This document shows positions 35,140 to 42,941 of a DNA stretch of 64,000 bases, piece after piece. The position numbers and the translations under genes are program-made. Position 1 is the stretch's first letter. The number at the start of each line of letters is the position of its first letter. Origin of the DNA: Streptomyces sp. TG1A-60 (GTDB taxonomy: Bacteria > Actinomycetota > Actinomycetes > Streptomycetales > Streptomycetaceae); contig NZ_CP147520.1 of assembly GCF_037201975.1 (NCBI RefSeq), forward strand, positions 5,394,001 to 5,458,000, written 5' to 3'. Below the pieces are notes generated by a model, which saw only the letters and a program-made list of their open reading frames with translations, searched no databases and was not told the DNA's origin.

Positions 35140-37068
35140 ATGGGCGTACGCAAGGACTTGAGCCGGGCGAAGCAGCGCGGCGGCCTGGCCGACCGCGTCA
35201 GGGTCGAGGTGGTCAAGGACGCGCGGGGTGTCGTCCGTGAGGCACGCACCCCCGCCCTCGTGCCCGGCGCGACGAGCGGCAGCATCGCCGACCTCCCCTT
35301 CGTCAACGCGACCGAGGCCCCGGGCGCCGTGGTCCTGCGCCGCGCCGACCACCACGGCGACTACCAGCCGGTGACCGCCACCGCCTTCGCCCGCGAAGTC
35401 ACCGCAACCGCCAAGGGGTTGATAGCCGCCGGTCTCGAACCGGGCGGCCGGGTCGCGGTGATGTCCCGCACCCGCTACGAGTGGACCGTCCTCGACTTCG
35501 CCATCTGGGCGGCCGGGGGCCAGTCCGTCCCCATCTACGCCACGTCCTCGCCCGAGCAGATCGAGTGGATCGTCCGCGACTCCGGCTCCCGCTTCGTGAT
35601 CGCAGAGACGCCCGAGAACACGGACGCCGTCGCCGCCGCGACCGCCCGGCACTCCCGGCCCCCGCACGTCTGGCAGCTCGACGACGGCACGGGCGCCCTC
35701 ACCCAACTCGCCGACCTGGGCCGCGACATCCCCGAGGACGAGGTCGCCAAGCGCCGCGCCGCCCTCACCCCCGACACGGCCGCGACCATCTGCTACACCT
35801 CCGGCACCACCGGCCGGCCCAAGGGCTGCGTCCTCACCCACGCCAACCTCCACGCGGAGGCCGCCAACACGGTCGAACTGCTCCACCCCGTCTTCCAGGA
35901 GGTCAGCGGCCAGGTCGCCTCCACCCTCCTCTTCCTCCCCCTCGCCCACATCCTCGGCCGGACCATCCAGATCGCCTGCCTGCTGGCCCGCATCGAGCTC
36001 GGCCACTGCCCGAGCATCAAACCCGCCGAACTCCGGCCCGCCCTCAAGAAGTTCCGCCCCACCTTCCTCGTCGGCGTCCCCTATCTCTTCGAGCGGATCC
36101 ACGCCACCGGCCGCGCCACCGCCGAACGCATCGGCCGCGGCGCCTCCTTCGACCGCGCCCACCGCGTCGGCGTGCGCTTCGCCCGCGCCCACCTCGACAG
36201 GTTCCTGGACCGGGGCCCCGGCCCCACCCCCGGCCTGTACGCCGCCTGGGCCCTGTACGACCTGCTGGTCTACCGCCGCGTCCGAGGAGAACTCGGCGGC
36301 CGGATGCGCTACGCCATCAGTGGCGGCTCCCCGCTCGAACGCGACCTCAACCTCTTCTTCTACGCCGCCGGCGTCATCGTCTACGAGGGTTACGGCCTCA
36401 CCGAGACCACCGCCGCCGCCACCATCGTCCCGCCCCTCAAACCCCGCCCCGGAACGGTCGGCCAGCCCGTCCCCGGCACCGCGATCCGCATCGCCGACGA
36501 CGGCGAGGTGCTCATCAAGGGCGACATCGTCTTCGGCACCTACTGGAACAACCGGGTCGCCACCGAGGCCGCCCTCACCGACGACTGGTTCGCCACGGGC
36601 GACCTGGGCGCCCTCGACGAGGACGGCTACCTCACCATCACCGGCCGCAAGAAGGACGTCCTCATCACCTCCGGCGGCAAGAACGTTTCCCCGGCCGTCC
36701 TGGAGGACCGTCTCCGCAGCCGCCCGCCGGTCGGCCAGTGCATCGTCGTCGGCGACAACCGCCCGTATGTCGCCGCCCTGATCACCCTGGACCCCGAGGA
36801 CGTCGCCCACTGGCTGTATGTCCGCGGCATGCCCGCCGACACCCCGCTCTCGGAGCTGGCGAACGACCCCCGTATGCGCGAGGACGTCCAGAAGGCCGTC
36901 GACTACGCGAACCAGGCGGTCTCCCGAGCCGAATCCATCCGCGCGTTCCGCCTGGTGGAGGGCGTTTTCACCGAGGAGAACGGGCTCCTCACCCCGTCCC
37001 TCAAGGTCAAGCGCCACGTGGTGACGACGGCGTACGAGGCTGAGATCGAGGCGCTGTACCACAGCTGA
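35140..37068 (+). CDS. Long-chain fatty-acid-CoA ligase (FadD15-like)
   Basis: A 642-residue AMP-forming acyl-CoA synthetase activating long-chain fatty acids. P-loop motif CYTSGTTGRPKGCVLTHANL near residue 220; YEGYGLTETTAAATIVPP near 420; DWFATGDLGALDEDGYLTIT and the hinge GRKKDVLITSGGKNVSPA follow. ATG 35140 is preferred because GGGGAG lies seven bases upstream; an in-frame ATG at 35107 has no clear site. Monocistronic. A palindrome upstream suggests fatty-acid-responsive control. Confidence 0.93.
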   Translation: MGVRKDLSRAKQRGGLADRVRVEVVKDARGVVREARTPALVPGATSGSIADLPFVNATEAPGAVVLRRADHHGDYQPVTATAFAREVTATAKGLIAAGLEPGGRVAVMSRTRYEWTVLDFAIWAAGGQSVPIYATSSPEQIEWIVRDSGSRFVIAETPENTDAVAAATARHSRPPHVWQLDDGTGALTQLADLGRDIPEDEVAKRRAALTPDTAATICYTSGTTGRPKGCVLTHANLHAEAANTVELLHPVFQEVSGQVASTLLFLPLAHILGRTIQIACLLARIELGHCPSIKPAELRPALKKFRPTFLVGVPYLFERIHATGRATAERIGRGASFDRAHRVGVRFARAHLDRFLDRGPGPTPGLYAAWALYDLLVYRRVRGELGGRMRYAISGGSPLERDLNLFFYAAGVIVYEGYGLTETTAAATIVPPLKPRPGTVGQPVPGTAIRIADDGEVLIKGDIVFGTYWNNRVATEAALTDDWFATGDLGALDEDGYLTITGRKKDVLITSGGKNVSPAVLEDRLRSRPPVGQCIVVGDNRPYVAALITLDPEDVAHWLYVRGMPADTPLSELANDPRMREDVQKAVDYANQAVSRAESIRAFRLVEGVFTEENGLLTPSLKVKRHVVTTAYEAEIEALYHS

Positions 37069-37386
37069 CGCCCTCCGAGCCGGCTCCCGAACGGCGTCGG
37101 CCGCGCAGCACCAGGACTCCCCACGGGCCCTGTTGAGTGACTCCCTACGTGGTCGGCGTCGAACTCGCGAGGCCGCAACAGACCGTTCAGCCCGATGCTC
37201 AGCGGACGGCCACCGTCACGGTGCCCACGGTCCAAGCCGGTTACGCCAAAAGGTGCATAACCTGACTACTGCCCTTCAGCCGGATGTATCGGAAATGGTG
37301 TGTTTGGAGAGGCCCGTGTTAGTTTCGGTGACGAGTCGGACACGGTCCGTAAGGATGGTCGTGTGCGTGAAGAAATCGGAGACGTG

Positions 37387-37641
37387 ATGAACAAGTTCAA
37401 GAGGGCTGCTGCCGTGGCGGCCATGGTCGGCGGTCTCGGTCTTGCCGGTGGCGGGGTGGCCAGCGCCAACGGCGGCGACTACTACGACGTCCCCTTCCCG
37501 TTCGCTGTCGGCAACCTGCAGGTCGTGGAGTGCGACCAGGAGTTCGACGGTGGTGCCGCGTTCGCCCCCATCGCCACGGCCACCGGTGACGTGGAGCAGA
37601 ACATCGGCAACTTCTGCACGGTGATCGGCAGCGTGGACTGA
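37387..37641 (+). CDS. Small secreted two-cysteine protein, array copy 1
   Basis: An 84-residue protein with a signal peptide (MNKFKRAAAVAAMVGG..., cut after ASA at about residue 27) and a short acidic mature part. The mature part starts NGGDYYDVPFPFAVGNLQVV, with Cys in VVECDQEFDGG and a second Cys in QNIGNFCTVIGSVD. The two Cys probably form a disulfide. I do not recognise the family; it is neither a chaplin nor a rodlin by the motifs I know. ATG 37387 follows GGAGACGTG. Copy 1 differs from the others by Gly where they have Asp before NLQVV. Confidence 0.85.
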   Translation: MNKFKRAAAVAAMVGGLGLAGGGVASANGGDYYDVPFPFAVGNLQVVECDQEFDGGAAFAPIATATGDVEQNIGNFCTVIGSVD

Positions 37642-37693
37642 CGCCAGGACGTGCCGCGGAGGGGTGTTGACCTTCCGGGGCGTGCACGGAAGG

Positions 37694-37772
37694 CGCCTCC
37701 GGCGGGTGGTGGGACAAGGGTGTGTCTCTTGTTTCCGCTGCCTGTCGGAGGCGTTCTGTTTTGGTTTTCTGT
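37694..37772 (+). terminator. Structured terminator after array copy 1
   Basis: Outer stem CGCCTCCG/CGGAGGCG (37694-37701 with 37746-37753) encloses an inner GGGACAAG/CTTGTTTCC helix. A T-rich tail (TTCTGTTTTGGTTTTCTGT) follows. T-rich terminators are uncommon in this GC-rich window. Confidence 0.7.
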
Positions 37773-37991
37773 GGCGGCGTGGCGGCGTGGCCGCCGCATC
37801 GTTCCGGTGCTTCGGCCTGATGGGTGACTGGCTCCGGCTGTTCTGATTTCCGTAAGGGCGTATAGCGGTATTGATGCTGATGCGTCGCTTGTGTCGGAAA
37901 TGGTGGACTTGGAGGAGCTTGTGCTAGCTTCGGTGGCGAGTCAAACACGGTCCGTAAGGGCGGTCGTGTGCGTGAAGGAATCGGAGACGTG

Positions 37992-38252
37992 ATGAACAAG
38001 TTCAAGAGGGCTGCTGCCGTGGCGGCCATGGTCGGCGGTCTCGGTCTTGCCGGTGGCGGGGTGGCCAGCGCCAACGGCGGCGACTACTACGACGTCCCCT
38101 TCCCGTTCGCTGTCGACAACCTGCAGGTCGTGGAGTGCGACCAGGAGTTCGACGGCGGTGCCGCGGTCGAGGCCCCCGTTACCCCGACCGTCGGTGGCGA
38201 CCTGGAGCAGAACATCGGCAACTTCTGCACGGTGGTCGGCAGCATCGACTGA
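37992..38252 (+). CDS. Small secreted two-cysteine protein, array copy 2
   Basis: An 86-residue paralogue of copy 1 with an identical signal peptide and mature start (NGGDYYDVPFPFAVDNLQVV). The Cys motifs are VVECDQEFDGG and NIGNFCTVVGSID. The loop between the cysteines is the most changed part of the family: GGAAVEAPVTPTVGGDLEQ, two residues longer than copy 1. ATG 37992, same GGAG ribosome site. Function unknown; expected to be exported by Sec. Confidence 0.85.
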   Translation: MNKFKRAAAVAAMVGGLGLAGGGVASANGGDYYDVPFPFAVDNLQVVECDQEFDGGAAVEAPVTPTVGGDLEQNIGNFCTVVGSID

Positions 38253-38347
38253 CGTCAGGACGTGCCGCGGTGTCCGCGGGTGGCGTTGCTGCCTGAGGGT
38301 GACTGTGCCGCGGAGGGGTGTTGACCTTCCGGGGTGTGCACGGAAGG

Positions 38348-38426
38348 CGCCTCCGGCGGGTGGTGGGACAAGGGTGTGTCTCTTGTTTCCGCTGCCTGTC
38401 GGAGGCGTTCTGTTTTGGTTTTCTGT
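38348..38426 (+). terminator. Structured terminator after array copy 2
   Basis: Same nested hairpin and T-rich tail as after copy 1, essentially identical in sequence. Confidence 0.7.
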
Positions 38427-38645
38427 GGCGGCGTGGCGGCGTGGCCGCCGCATCGTTCCGGTGCTTCGGCCTGATGGGTGGCTGGCTCCGGCTGTTCTGA
38501 TTTCCGTAAGGGCGTATAGCGGTATTGATGCTGATGCGTCGCTTGTGTCGGAAATGGTGGACTTGGAGGAGCTTGTGCTAGCTTCGGTGGCGAGTCAAAC
38601 ACGGTCCGTAAGGGCGGTCGTGTGCGTGAAGGAATCGGAGACGTG

Positions 38646-38903
38646 ATGAACAAGTTCAAGAGGGCTGCTGCCGTGGCGGCCATGGTCGGCGGTCTCGGTC
38701 TTGCCGGTGGCGGGGTGGCCAGCGCCAACGGCGGCGACTACTACGACGTCCCGGCCCCCTTCGCCGTCGACAACCTGCAGGTCGTGGAGTGCGAGCAGGA
38801 GTTCGACGGCGGTCTCGCGTTCGCCCCCGTCGCCACGGCGGTCACCGGTGACGTGGAGCAGAACATCGGCAACTTCTGCACGGTGATCGGCAGCATCGAC
38901 TGA
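38646..38903 (+). CDS. Small secreted two-cysteine protein, array copy 3
   Basis: An 85-residue paralogue with the identical signal peptide. Mature start NGGDYYDVPAPFAVDNLQVV; Cys motifs VVECEQEFDGG and NIGNFCTVIGSID, loop GGLAFAPVATAVTGDVEQ. Differences from copies 1-2 are concentrated in the mature region. ATG 38646 follows GGAGACGTG. Confidence 0.85.
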   Translation: MNKFKRAAAVAAMVGGLGLAGGGVASANGGDYYDVPAPFAVDNLQVVECEQEFDGGLAFAPVATAVTGDVEQNIGNFCTVIGSID

Positions 38904-38998
38904 CGTCAGGACGTGCCGTGGCGTCCGCGGGTGGCGTTGCTGCCTGAGGGCGACTGTGCCGCGGAGGGGTGTTGACCTTCCGGGGTGTGCACGGAAGG

Positions 38999-39078
38999 CG
39001 CCTCCGGCGGGTGGTGGGACAAGGGTGTGTCTCTTGTTTCCGCTGCCTGTCGGAGGCGTTCTGTTTTGGTTTTCTGTG
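38999..39078 (+). terminator. Structured terminator after array copy 3
   Basis: Same nested hairpin and T-rich tail as after copies 1 and 2. It is followed by three GGCGGAGT units where the earlier spacers have two GGCGGCGT units. Confidence 0.7.
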
Positions 39079-39304
39079 GCGGAGTGGCGGAGTGGCGGAG
39101 TGGCCGCCGCATCGTTCCGGTGCTTCGGCCTGATGGGTGGCTGGCTCCGGCTGTTCTGATTTCCGTAAGGGTGTATAGCGGTATTGATGCTGCTGCGTCG
39201 CTTGTGTCGGAAATGGTGGACTTGGAGGAGCTTGTGCTAGCTTCGGTGACGCGTCAAACACGGTCCGTAAGGGCGGTCGTGTGCGTGAAGGAATCGGAGA
39301 CGTG

Positions 39305-39562
39305 ATGAACAAGTTCAAGAGGGCTGCTGCCGTGGCGGCCATGGTCGGCGGTCTCGGTCTTGCCGGCGGCGGGGTGGCCAGCGCCTACTGTGACGGCGAC
39401 TACGACGCCCCGGCCCCGTCCGCCGTCGACAACCTGCAGGTCGTGGAGTGCGAGCAGGAGTTCGACGGCGGTCTCGCGTTCGCCCCCGTCACCACGGCCA
39501 CCGGTGACGTGGAGCAGAACATCGGCAACTTCTGCACGGTGATCGGCAGCGTCGACGACTGA
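39305..39562 (+). CDS. Small secreted two-cysteine protein, array copy 4 (third Cys)
   Basis: An 85-residue paralogue, last of the tandem set. The signal peptide is unchanged but the mature N-terminus differs: ASAYCDGDYDAPAPSAVDNL, which adds a third cysteine near the new N-terminus. The rest keeps VVECEQEFDGG and NIGNFCTVIGSVDD. An unpaired extra Cys could allow intermolecular disulfides. ATG 39305. The conserved downstream hairpin is missing after this copy. Confidence 0.85.
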   Translation: MNKFKRAAAVAAMVGGLGLAGGGVASAYCDGDYDAPAPSAVDNLQVVECEQEFDGGLAFAPVTTATGDVEQNIGNFCTVIGSVDD

Positions 39563-39785
39563 ACCGATGCGCGGTTGAGAGGGCGGGTCTCGTGCCTCCG
39601 GTGCGACACAGGTCCCTCCAGTGCTTGACGCATCGGACGCCCTGACGGCTCGGGGCCGCAGGGGGCAGAGGTAATGATGTACAGAAAAGGAGACGTCCGG
39701 GCTGTGGAAGCTGACGTTTCCTTTTGCTGTTCTGGTGGGGCCGCGACGTTTCGTAGTGGCCGCGAGTCGATCCATGGAGATACGC

Positions 39786-40040
39786 GTGCGCAGGTTCAAG
39801 AACATCATGCTGGTGACAACTGTTATCGGCAGCATCGGCCTGACGGGTGCCGGTGTCGCCCAGGCCCACGATGCTGGTGATGACCAGCCCGAGGTCGCCG
39901 TCGACAATGCACAGTTCCTGAAGTGTGAACAGGAATACAACAGCTTCTCCCTGGTCGAGGTCAATGTGCCGATCACCGTCGGGGGCGAGAGCGTCACGAA
40001 TATCGGCAATTTCTGCACGCAGGTCGCTCCAAGCCGGTGA
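39786..40040 (+). CDS. Diverged fifth member of the two-cysteine secreted family
   Basis: An 84-residue protein with signal peptide (RRFKNIMLVTTVIGSIGLTG, ending AQA) and mature start HDAGDDQPEVAVDNAQFLKC. It shares the family signature: V-D-N-x-Q-x-x-x-C-E-Q-E-[FY]-[DN], then G-x-x-x-x-N-I-G-N-F-C-T. GTG 39786 is chosen because GGAG precedes it with the same spacing as the other copies; ATG 39774 is in frame. It lies outside the repeated DNA, so it separated earlier. The 39563-39785 spacer has no gene. Confidence 0.8.
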   Translation: MRRFKNIMLVTTVIGSIGLTGAGVAQAHDAGDDQPEVAVDNAQFLKCEQEYNSFSLVEVNVPITVGGESVTNIGNFCTQVAPSR

Positions 40041-40480
40041 TCGAATGATTGCCCGGAGGCTGGTTCATGCCGTGCGGCCCACCGGAGGCATGTGGTCTCC
40101 GGCCCCGGGCCATGCGGCAGTCGCTGAACGAGGAGATCTCGGTTCGGACTGACAATCGAATGAAGCCGGACCTCTCTGCGTGTGCGCAGCGTTGATCCGA
40201 CACGGACAGCGGCCATCCTCCCGATGGTCGCTGACGTCTTTTCAGCTGTCGGGAGTGACGCTCTCCTGTGGAGTCGAACGGAGCACCGTGTTCATCTCGA
40301 TATCATCCGATCAGTGCAATTCACATCAGCGGCCAACACGGGGCTATTCGGATGAAGCTTGATGGCTACTCATCCGTAAGGCGGTAACTCGCTTGATCCA
40401 GAGGTTTACTGCTGATGCGCCATCGATTCCATCCTTCCCGCCGAAGGGGAATCCGATCCGAATCGCACCTCGGAGGGAAC
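40041..40480. other. Gene-less stretch with lower GC
   Basis: I find no supportable gene. Composition is less GC-rich than the surroundings (for example 40290-40400). It contains the leader of the small zinc-ribbon gene, with GGAGGG at its 3' end. Confidence 0.4.
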
Positions 40481-40741
40481 ATGACTGATGTGATTATCCT
40501 GCCGCGTTGCCCGGAGACGGGGAAGGCGTCGTTCCGCAATGAATCCGAGGCGAGGGACTGGCTGGTAAGGCAGCCGCTGTTGGACAGGATCCCGGATCGC
40601 ATCTACCGGTGCTCCGACTGTCAGTACTGGCACTTCACCGGGTCCCATCACTGGACGAGTCGGCAAATCGGGTGGCGGCGAAACTATGGCAGGCGTGAAA
40701 TCACTTCCCGGCGCAACGGTGGGAAGAGAAAAAGGAAGTGA
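40481..40741 (+). CDS. Small zinc-ribbon-like protein
   Basis: An 86-residue basic protein from ATG 40481, preceded by GGAGGGAAC. It has a Cys in LPRCPETGKASF and a CxxC in YRCSDCQYWHFTGSHH with nearby histidines, which could bind one zinc. The tail is very basic (RRNYGRREITSRRNGGKRKR). Similar small Cys/His proteins occur in phages and actinobacteria; no function is known to me. Codon use is less GC-biased than in the neighbours, which may hint at acquisition. Confidence 0.65.
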   Translation: MTDVIILPRCPETGKASFRNESEARDWLVRQPLLDRIPDRIYRCSDCQYWHFTGSHHWTSRQIGWRRNYGRREITSRRNGGKRKRK

Positions 40742-40806
40742 CCGCCGCGTCGGCCGGAAGTTCCCACTAATTCGATCAGACTTATTCGATCAGAAAGACA
40801 ACGAGA

Positions 40807-41622
40807 TTGCGAAAGAACCTGAGCAAGGGAATGGTCGTTACCGCCGCTGCGACGAGCGTGCTGTCCCTGTACGTCGTCCCGGCGTTCGCGGACTCGTCCC
40901 ATGAGGAGACCTCGGGGGACTCACTCGGCGCCCTGTCCGACACGCCTGCTGCCCTGCCCGCCGACAGCGTCCTCCACGCCCTGGGGAACGGTCCCGCAAG
41001 CGCGGGCCCCGACACCAGCGACGTGAGTACCGCACCTGACCTGTCTCCCCTGAACTCCCGCGTCGGCGGCCCGAAGACCAGTGGGTCGCAGGGTGCTGCC
41101 CGCGACTCCGCCTCGGCTGACGGCCGCGAGCAAGGGGTCCACGGGCACGACAGTGGTTACGGCGACGACGGTGGTCACGGCCGCGACAGTGGTTACGGCG
41201 ACGGCGGTGGTTACGGCGGCGACGGTGGTCACGGCCGCGACAGTGGTTACGGCGACGCTGCCGGGTACGGCGACGACTACGGCTATGGCGGCTACGGCGA
41301 CACACCGCCCACGAAGCCCCCCACCACGCCGCCGGCGTCACCCCCCTCCACCACGCCGCCGGTGTCACACCCGCCCACCACGCCGCCGGTGTCACACCCG
41401 CCCACCACGCCGCCGGTGAAGTCACCGCCTACGTCGGCGCCCCCGACCGTTCCGGGCGGCATCCCACCGCGGAAGCCGCCGACCTCGCCCCCGACACAAC
41501 CGCCCTCCCTCCCCGAGACCGGCGGCAACGAGCAGGTGCTGGCGGCGTCGGGCATCGCCGCGCTGCTGTTGACGAGCGGCGCCGTCCTGTACCGACGAGG
41601 CCGAGCCGCGTCCGGTCGATAG
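40807..41622 (+). CDS. LPETG-anchored surface protein with Gly/Tyr and Pro-rich repeats
   Basis: A 271-residue cell-wall protein. TTG 40807 gives a signal peptide (RKNLSKGMVVTAAATSVLSL, cut near AFA). After an Ala/Ser/Asp region comes a Gly/Tyr/His/Asp repeat (units like GHGRDSGYGD, residues about 115-160). A Pro/Thr stalk (TTPPVSHPPT repeats, 160-235) follows. The end is a sortase signal: LPETG, a hydrophobic helix (VLAASGIAALLLTSGAVLY) and RRGRAASGR. No sortase gene is in the window. It lies directly after the two-cysteine array. ATG 40831 would lose the basic n-region. Confidence 0.85.
   Translation: MRKNLSKGMVVTAAATSVLSLYVVPAFADSSHEETSGDSLGALSDTPAALPADSVLHALGNGPASAGPDTSDVSTAPDLSPLNSRVGGPKTSGSQGAARDSASADGREQGVHGHDSGYGDDGGHGRDSGYGDGGGYGGDGGHGRDSGYGDAAGYGDDYGYGGYGDTPPTKPPTTPPASPPSTTPPVSHPPTTPPVSHPPTTPPVKSPPTSAPPTVPGGIPPRKPPTSPPTQPPSLPETGGNEQVLAASGIAALLLTSGAVLYRRGRAASGR
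41170..41256 (+). repeat. 54-bp repeat in the Gly/Tyr region
   Basis: GGTGGTCACGGCCGCGACAG and the following TGGTTACGGCGAC occur at 41170 and again at 41224, giving a 54-bp (18-residue) period within the surface protein's Gly/Tyr domain. Confidence 0.7.
41346..41420 (+). repeat. 27-bp repeat in the Pro/Thr stalk
   Basis: About three units of a 27-bp repeat (CCCACCACGCCGCCGGTGTC plus ACACCCG) encode the TTPPVSHPP stalk. Copy number may vary between strains. Confidence 0.8.
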
Positions 41623-41633
41623 CGCTCCGCCCG

Positions 41634-41662
41634 GGGTGCCGGAGGAACCGCCTCCGGCACCC
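41634..41662. terminator. Bidirectional terminator between convergent genes
   Basis: A 12-bp perfect stem GGGTGCCGGAGG/CCTCCGGCACCC with a 5-nt loop sits between the LPETG gene and the convergent flavoprotein gene. It argues that both genes end near here. Confidence 0.8.
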
Positions 41663-41688
41663 GGCTCCCTCCGCCGACGGCGCGTCTT

Positions 41689-42941
41689 TCAGGGGGATTC
41701 TCCGCGCCCCCGGCCCACCGGTACGGGGATCGCCTGGGGGGCGGGGCGGCGGTGCGCAGCCGGTGGCGCACTCCTCGTACGAGCGTTGTCGCCGTGAAGG
41801 TCGCTCCGTGGACGAAGCGCATGGCGGGGCCGAAGGTAGAGGCCGTCAGCAGGCCTGCCAGAAACAGCCCGTGGCGCGAGGACTCGAAATCCCGCCCGAC
41901 AGCGGGGGAGCCGTCGGCTGTCGTAGTCAGGCTCGCTCGCAACTCCTCGGAGAGCAGGTCGAGCCGGTCCAGGGCCGCGTGGAATCCCGTGGCCGCGATC
42001 ACGTGTTCGGTATCCAGGGAGCTCAGCTCCCCAGTCCGGCTCACCGTCTCCAGCCGTACGCCGCCCGGCACCGCACGGGCCGCGGTGACCTCGCGGCCGA
42101 GCAGCATCTCCACCACCGGTTCGACCCGGTCCCGCACCCACCAGGCGCCCGCCGGGCCCAGCGCCGTGGCCGAGACACGGGTGCGGGTCGACTCGGGGAG
42201 GCGGCAGAAGAGGTCCGGACGCTCGGCGTAGAACCAGTTGCGCCAGCCGCAGCCGAGGCCGCTGTGCGGAGCGCGGGCCGACTGCCACCAGAGGCGCTGC
42301 AAGGGCGGCGGCACGTCGTTCCAGCGCAGTTGTCGCGCCCGCGCCAGCAGCCTTACACGCGTGCCTTGTTCGGCGAGGAGCGCCGCTGTCTCCAGGGCTG
42401 CCTGGCCGCCGCCGATCACCGTGACGTCCATGCCGCGGAAGCGGCCGAGGTCACGGTGGTGGGTGCTGTGGGTGACGAGTCCGGGCGGCAGACCGCGCAG
42501 GGCGGAAGGCACCTCTGTGAAGGGCATGACGCCGACCGCCAGCGCCACCGTCCGGGCGCGCAGCACCTCTCCGTCCTCGGTCACCGCTTCGAAGCCGACC
42601 GGACCGGCCGCCACCCGGCTCACCATGCGCTCGTCCACCTCGGGCACGGCGTTGCGTGCGAACCACAGGCCGTACGAGGCGAACGTCTCCACCGGGATCG
42701 GCTCCGCGTGACGCGCCGTGAGCCCCGAGGCCGCGCAGTACGCGTCCAGACGCCAACGGCCGGCAGGGTCGGCGAGGTTGGAGGCCCATGGCTCCGACTT
42801 CAGGTACATGCCGCGGGCCATGTGGGCCCGCCAGGACGCCATGGGCCGCCCGAGGACGCGCAGGTCGAGCCCGGCGGCCGCGGCGTGCGACGCGATGGAC
42901 AGGCCGTATGGGCCGGCGCCCACCACCAGCAAGTCGTACAT
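41689..42941 (-). pseudogene. FAD/NAD(P)-dependent oxidoreductase, 3' single-base frameshift
   Basis: A flavoprotein monooxygenase-like enzyme of about 417 residues. FAD motif LLVVGAGPYGLSIASHAAAA at the N-terminus, NADP motif VTVIGGGQAALETAALLAEQ near residue 165 and HVIAATGFHAALDRL late. ATG 42941 overlaps the ATP-grasp stop by one base (TGATG). As written, the frame misses its stop and runs antisense through the LPETG gene to 41292. One more G in the G6 run at 41736-41741 restores the ending PPPQAIPVPVGRGRGESP and a stop at 41689, before the terminator. I annotate that end. The enzyme may still be active, since only the tail changes. Confidence 0.85.

Larger units (their letters stand above)
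37285..39562 (+). repeat. Tandem cassette array, four copies of about 605-659 bp
   Basis: Four direct cassettes each contain an upstream region, a small secreted-protein gene and a downstream hairpin with T-rich tail. Start-to-start distances are 605, 654 and 659 bp. The spacers between copies 1-2, 2-3 and 3-4 are nearly identical. The region upstream of copy 1 (from about 37285) is recognisably related but diverged. The 37069-37284 stretch before the array holds no gene. Confidence 0.95.

Noticed and set aside
37664..39159. Recurring 60-67-residue plus-strand frames in the array spacers
   Set aside because: They recur only because the spacer DNA is duplicated. They overlap the hairpin and T-rich tail and lack a ribosome site and coding bias.
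37387..39562. Calling the array genes chaplins or rodlins
   Set aside because: The mature parts lack the chaplin motif and the rodlin length and Cys spacing as I know them; only the signal peptide style and size are similar.
37285..39562. CRISPR-like array
   Set aside because: Repeat units are about 600 bp and carry genes; there are no short repeats with unique spacers and no cas genes.
41292..41688. C-terminal extension of the flavoprotein over the LPETG gene
   Set aside because: It crosses a perfect 12-bp terminator and encodes only the antisense of repeats; a one-base repair gives a normal stop.
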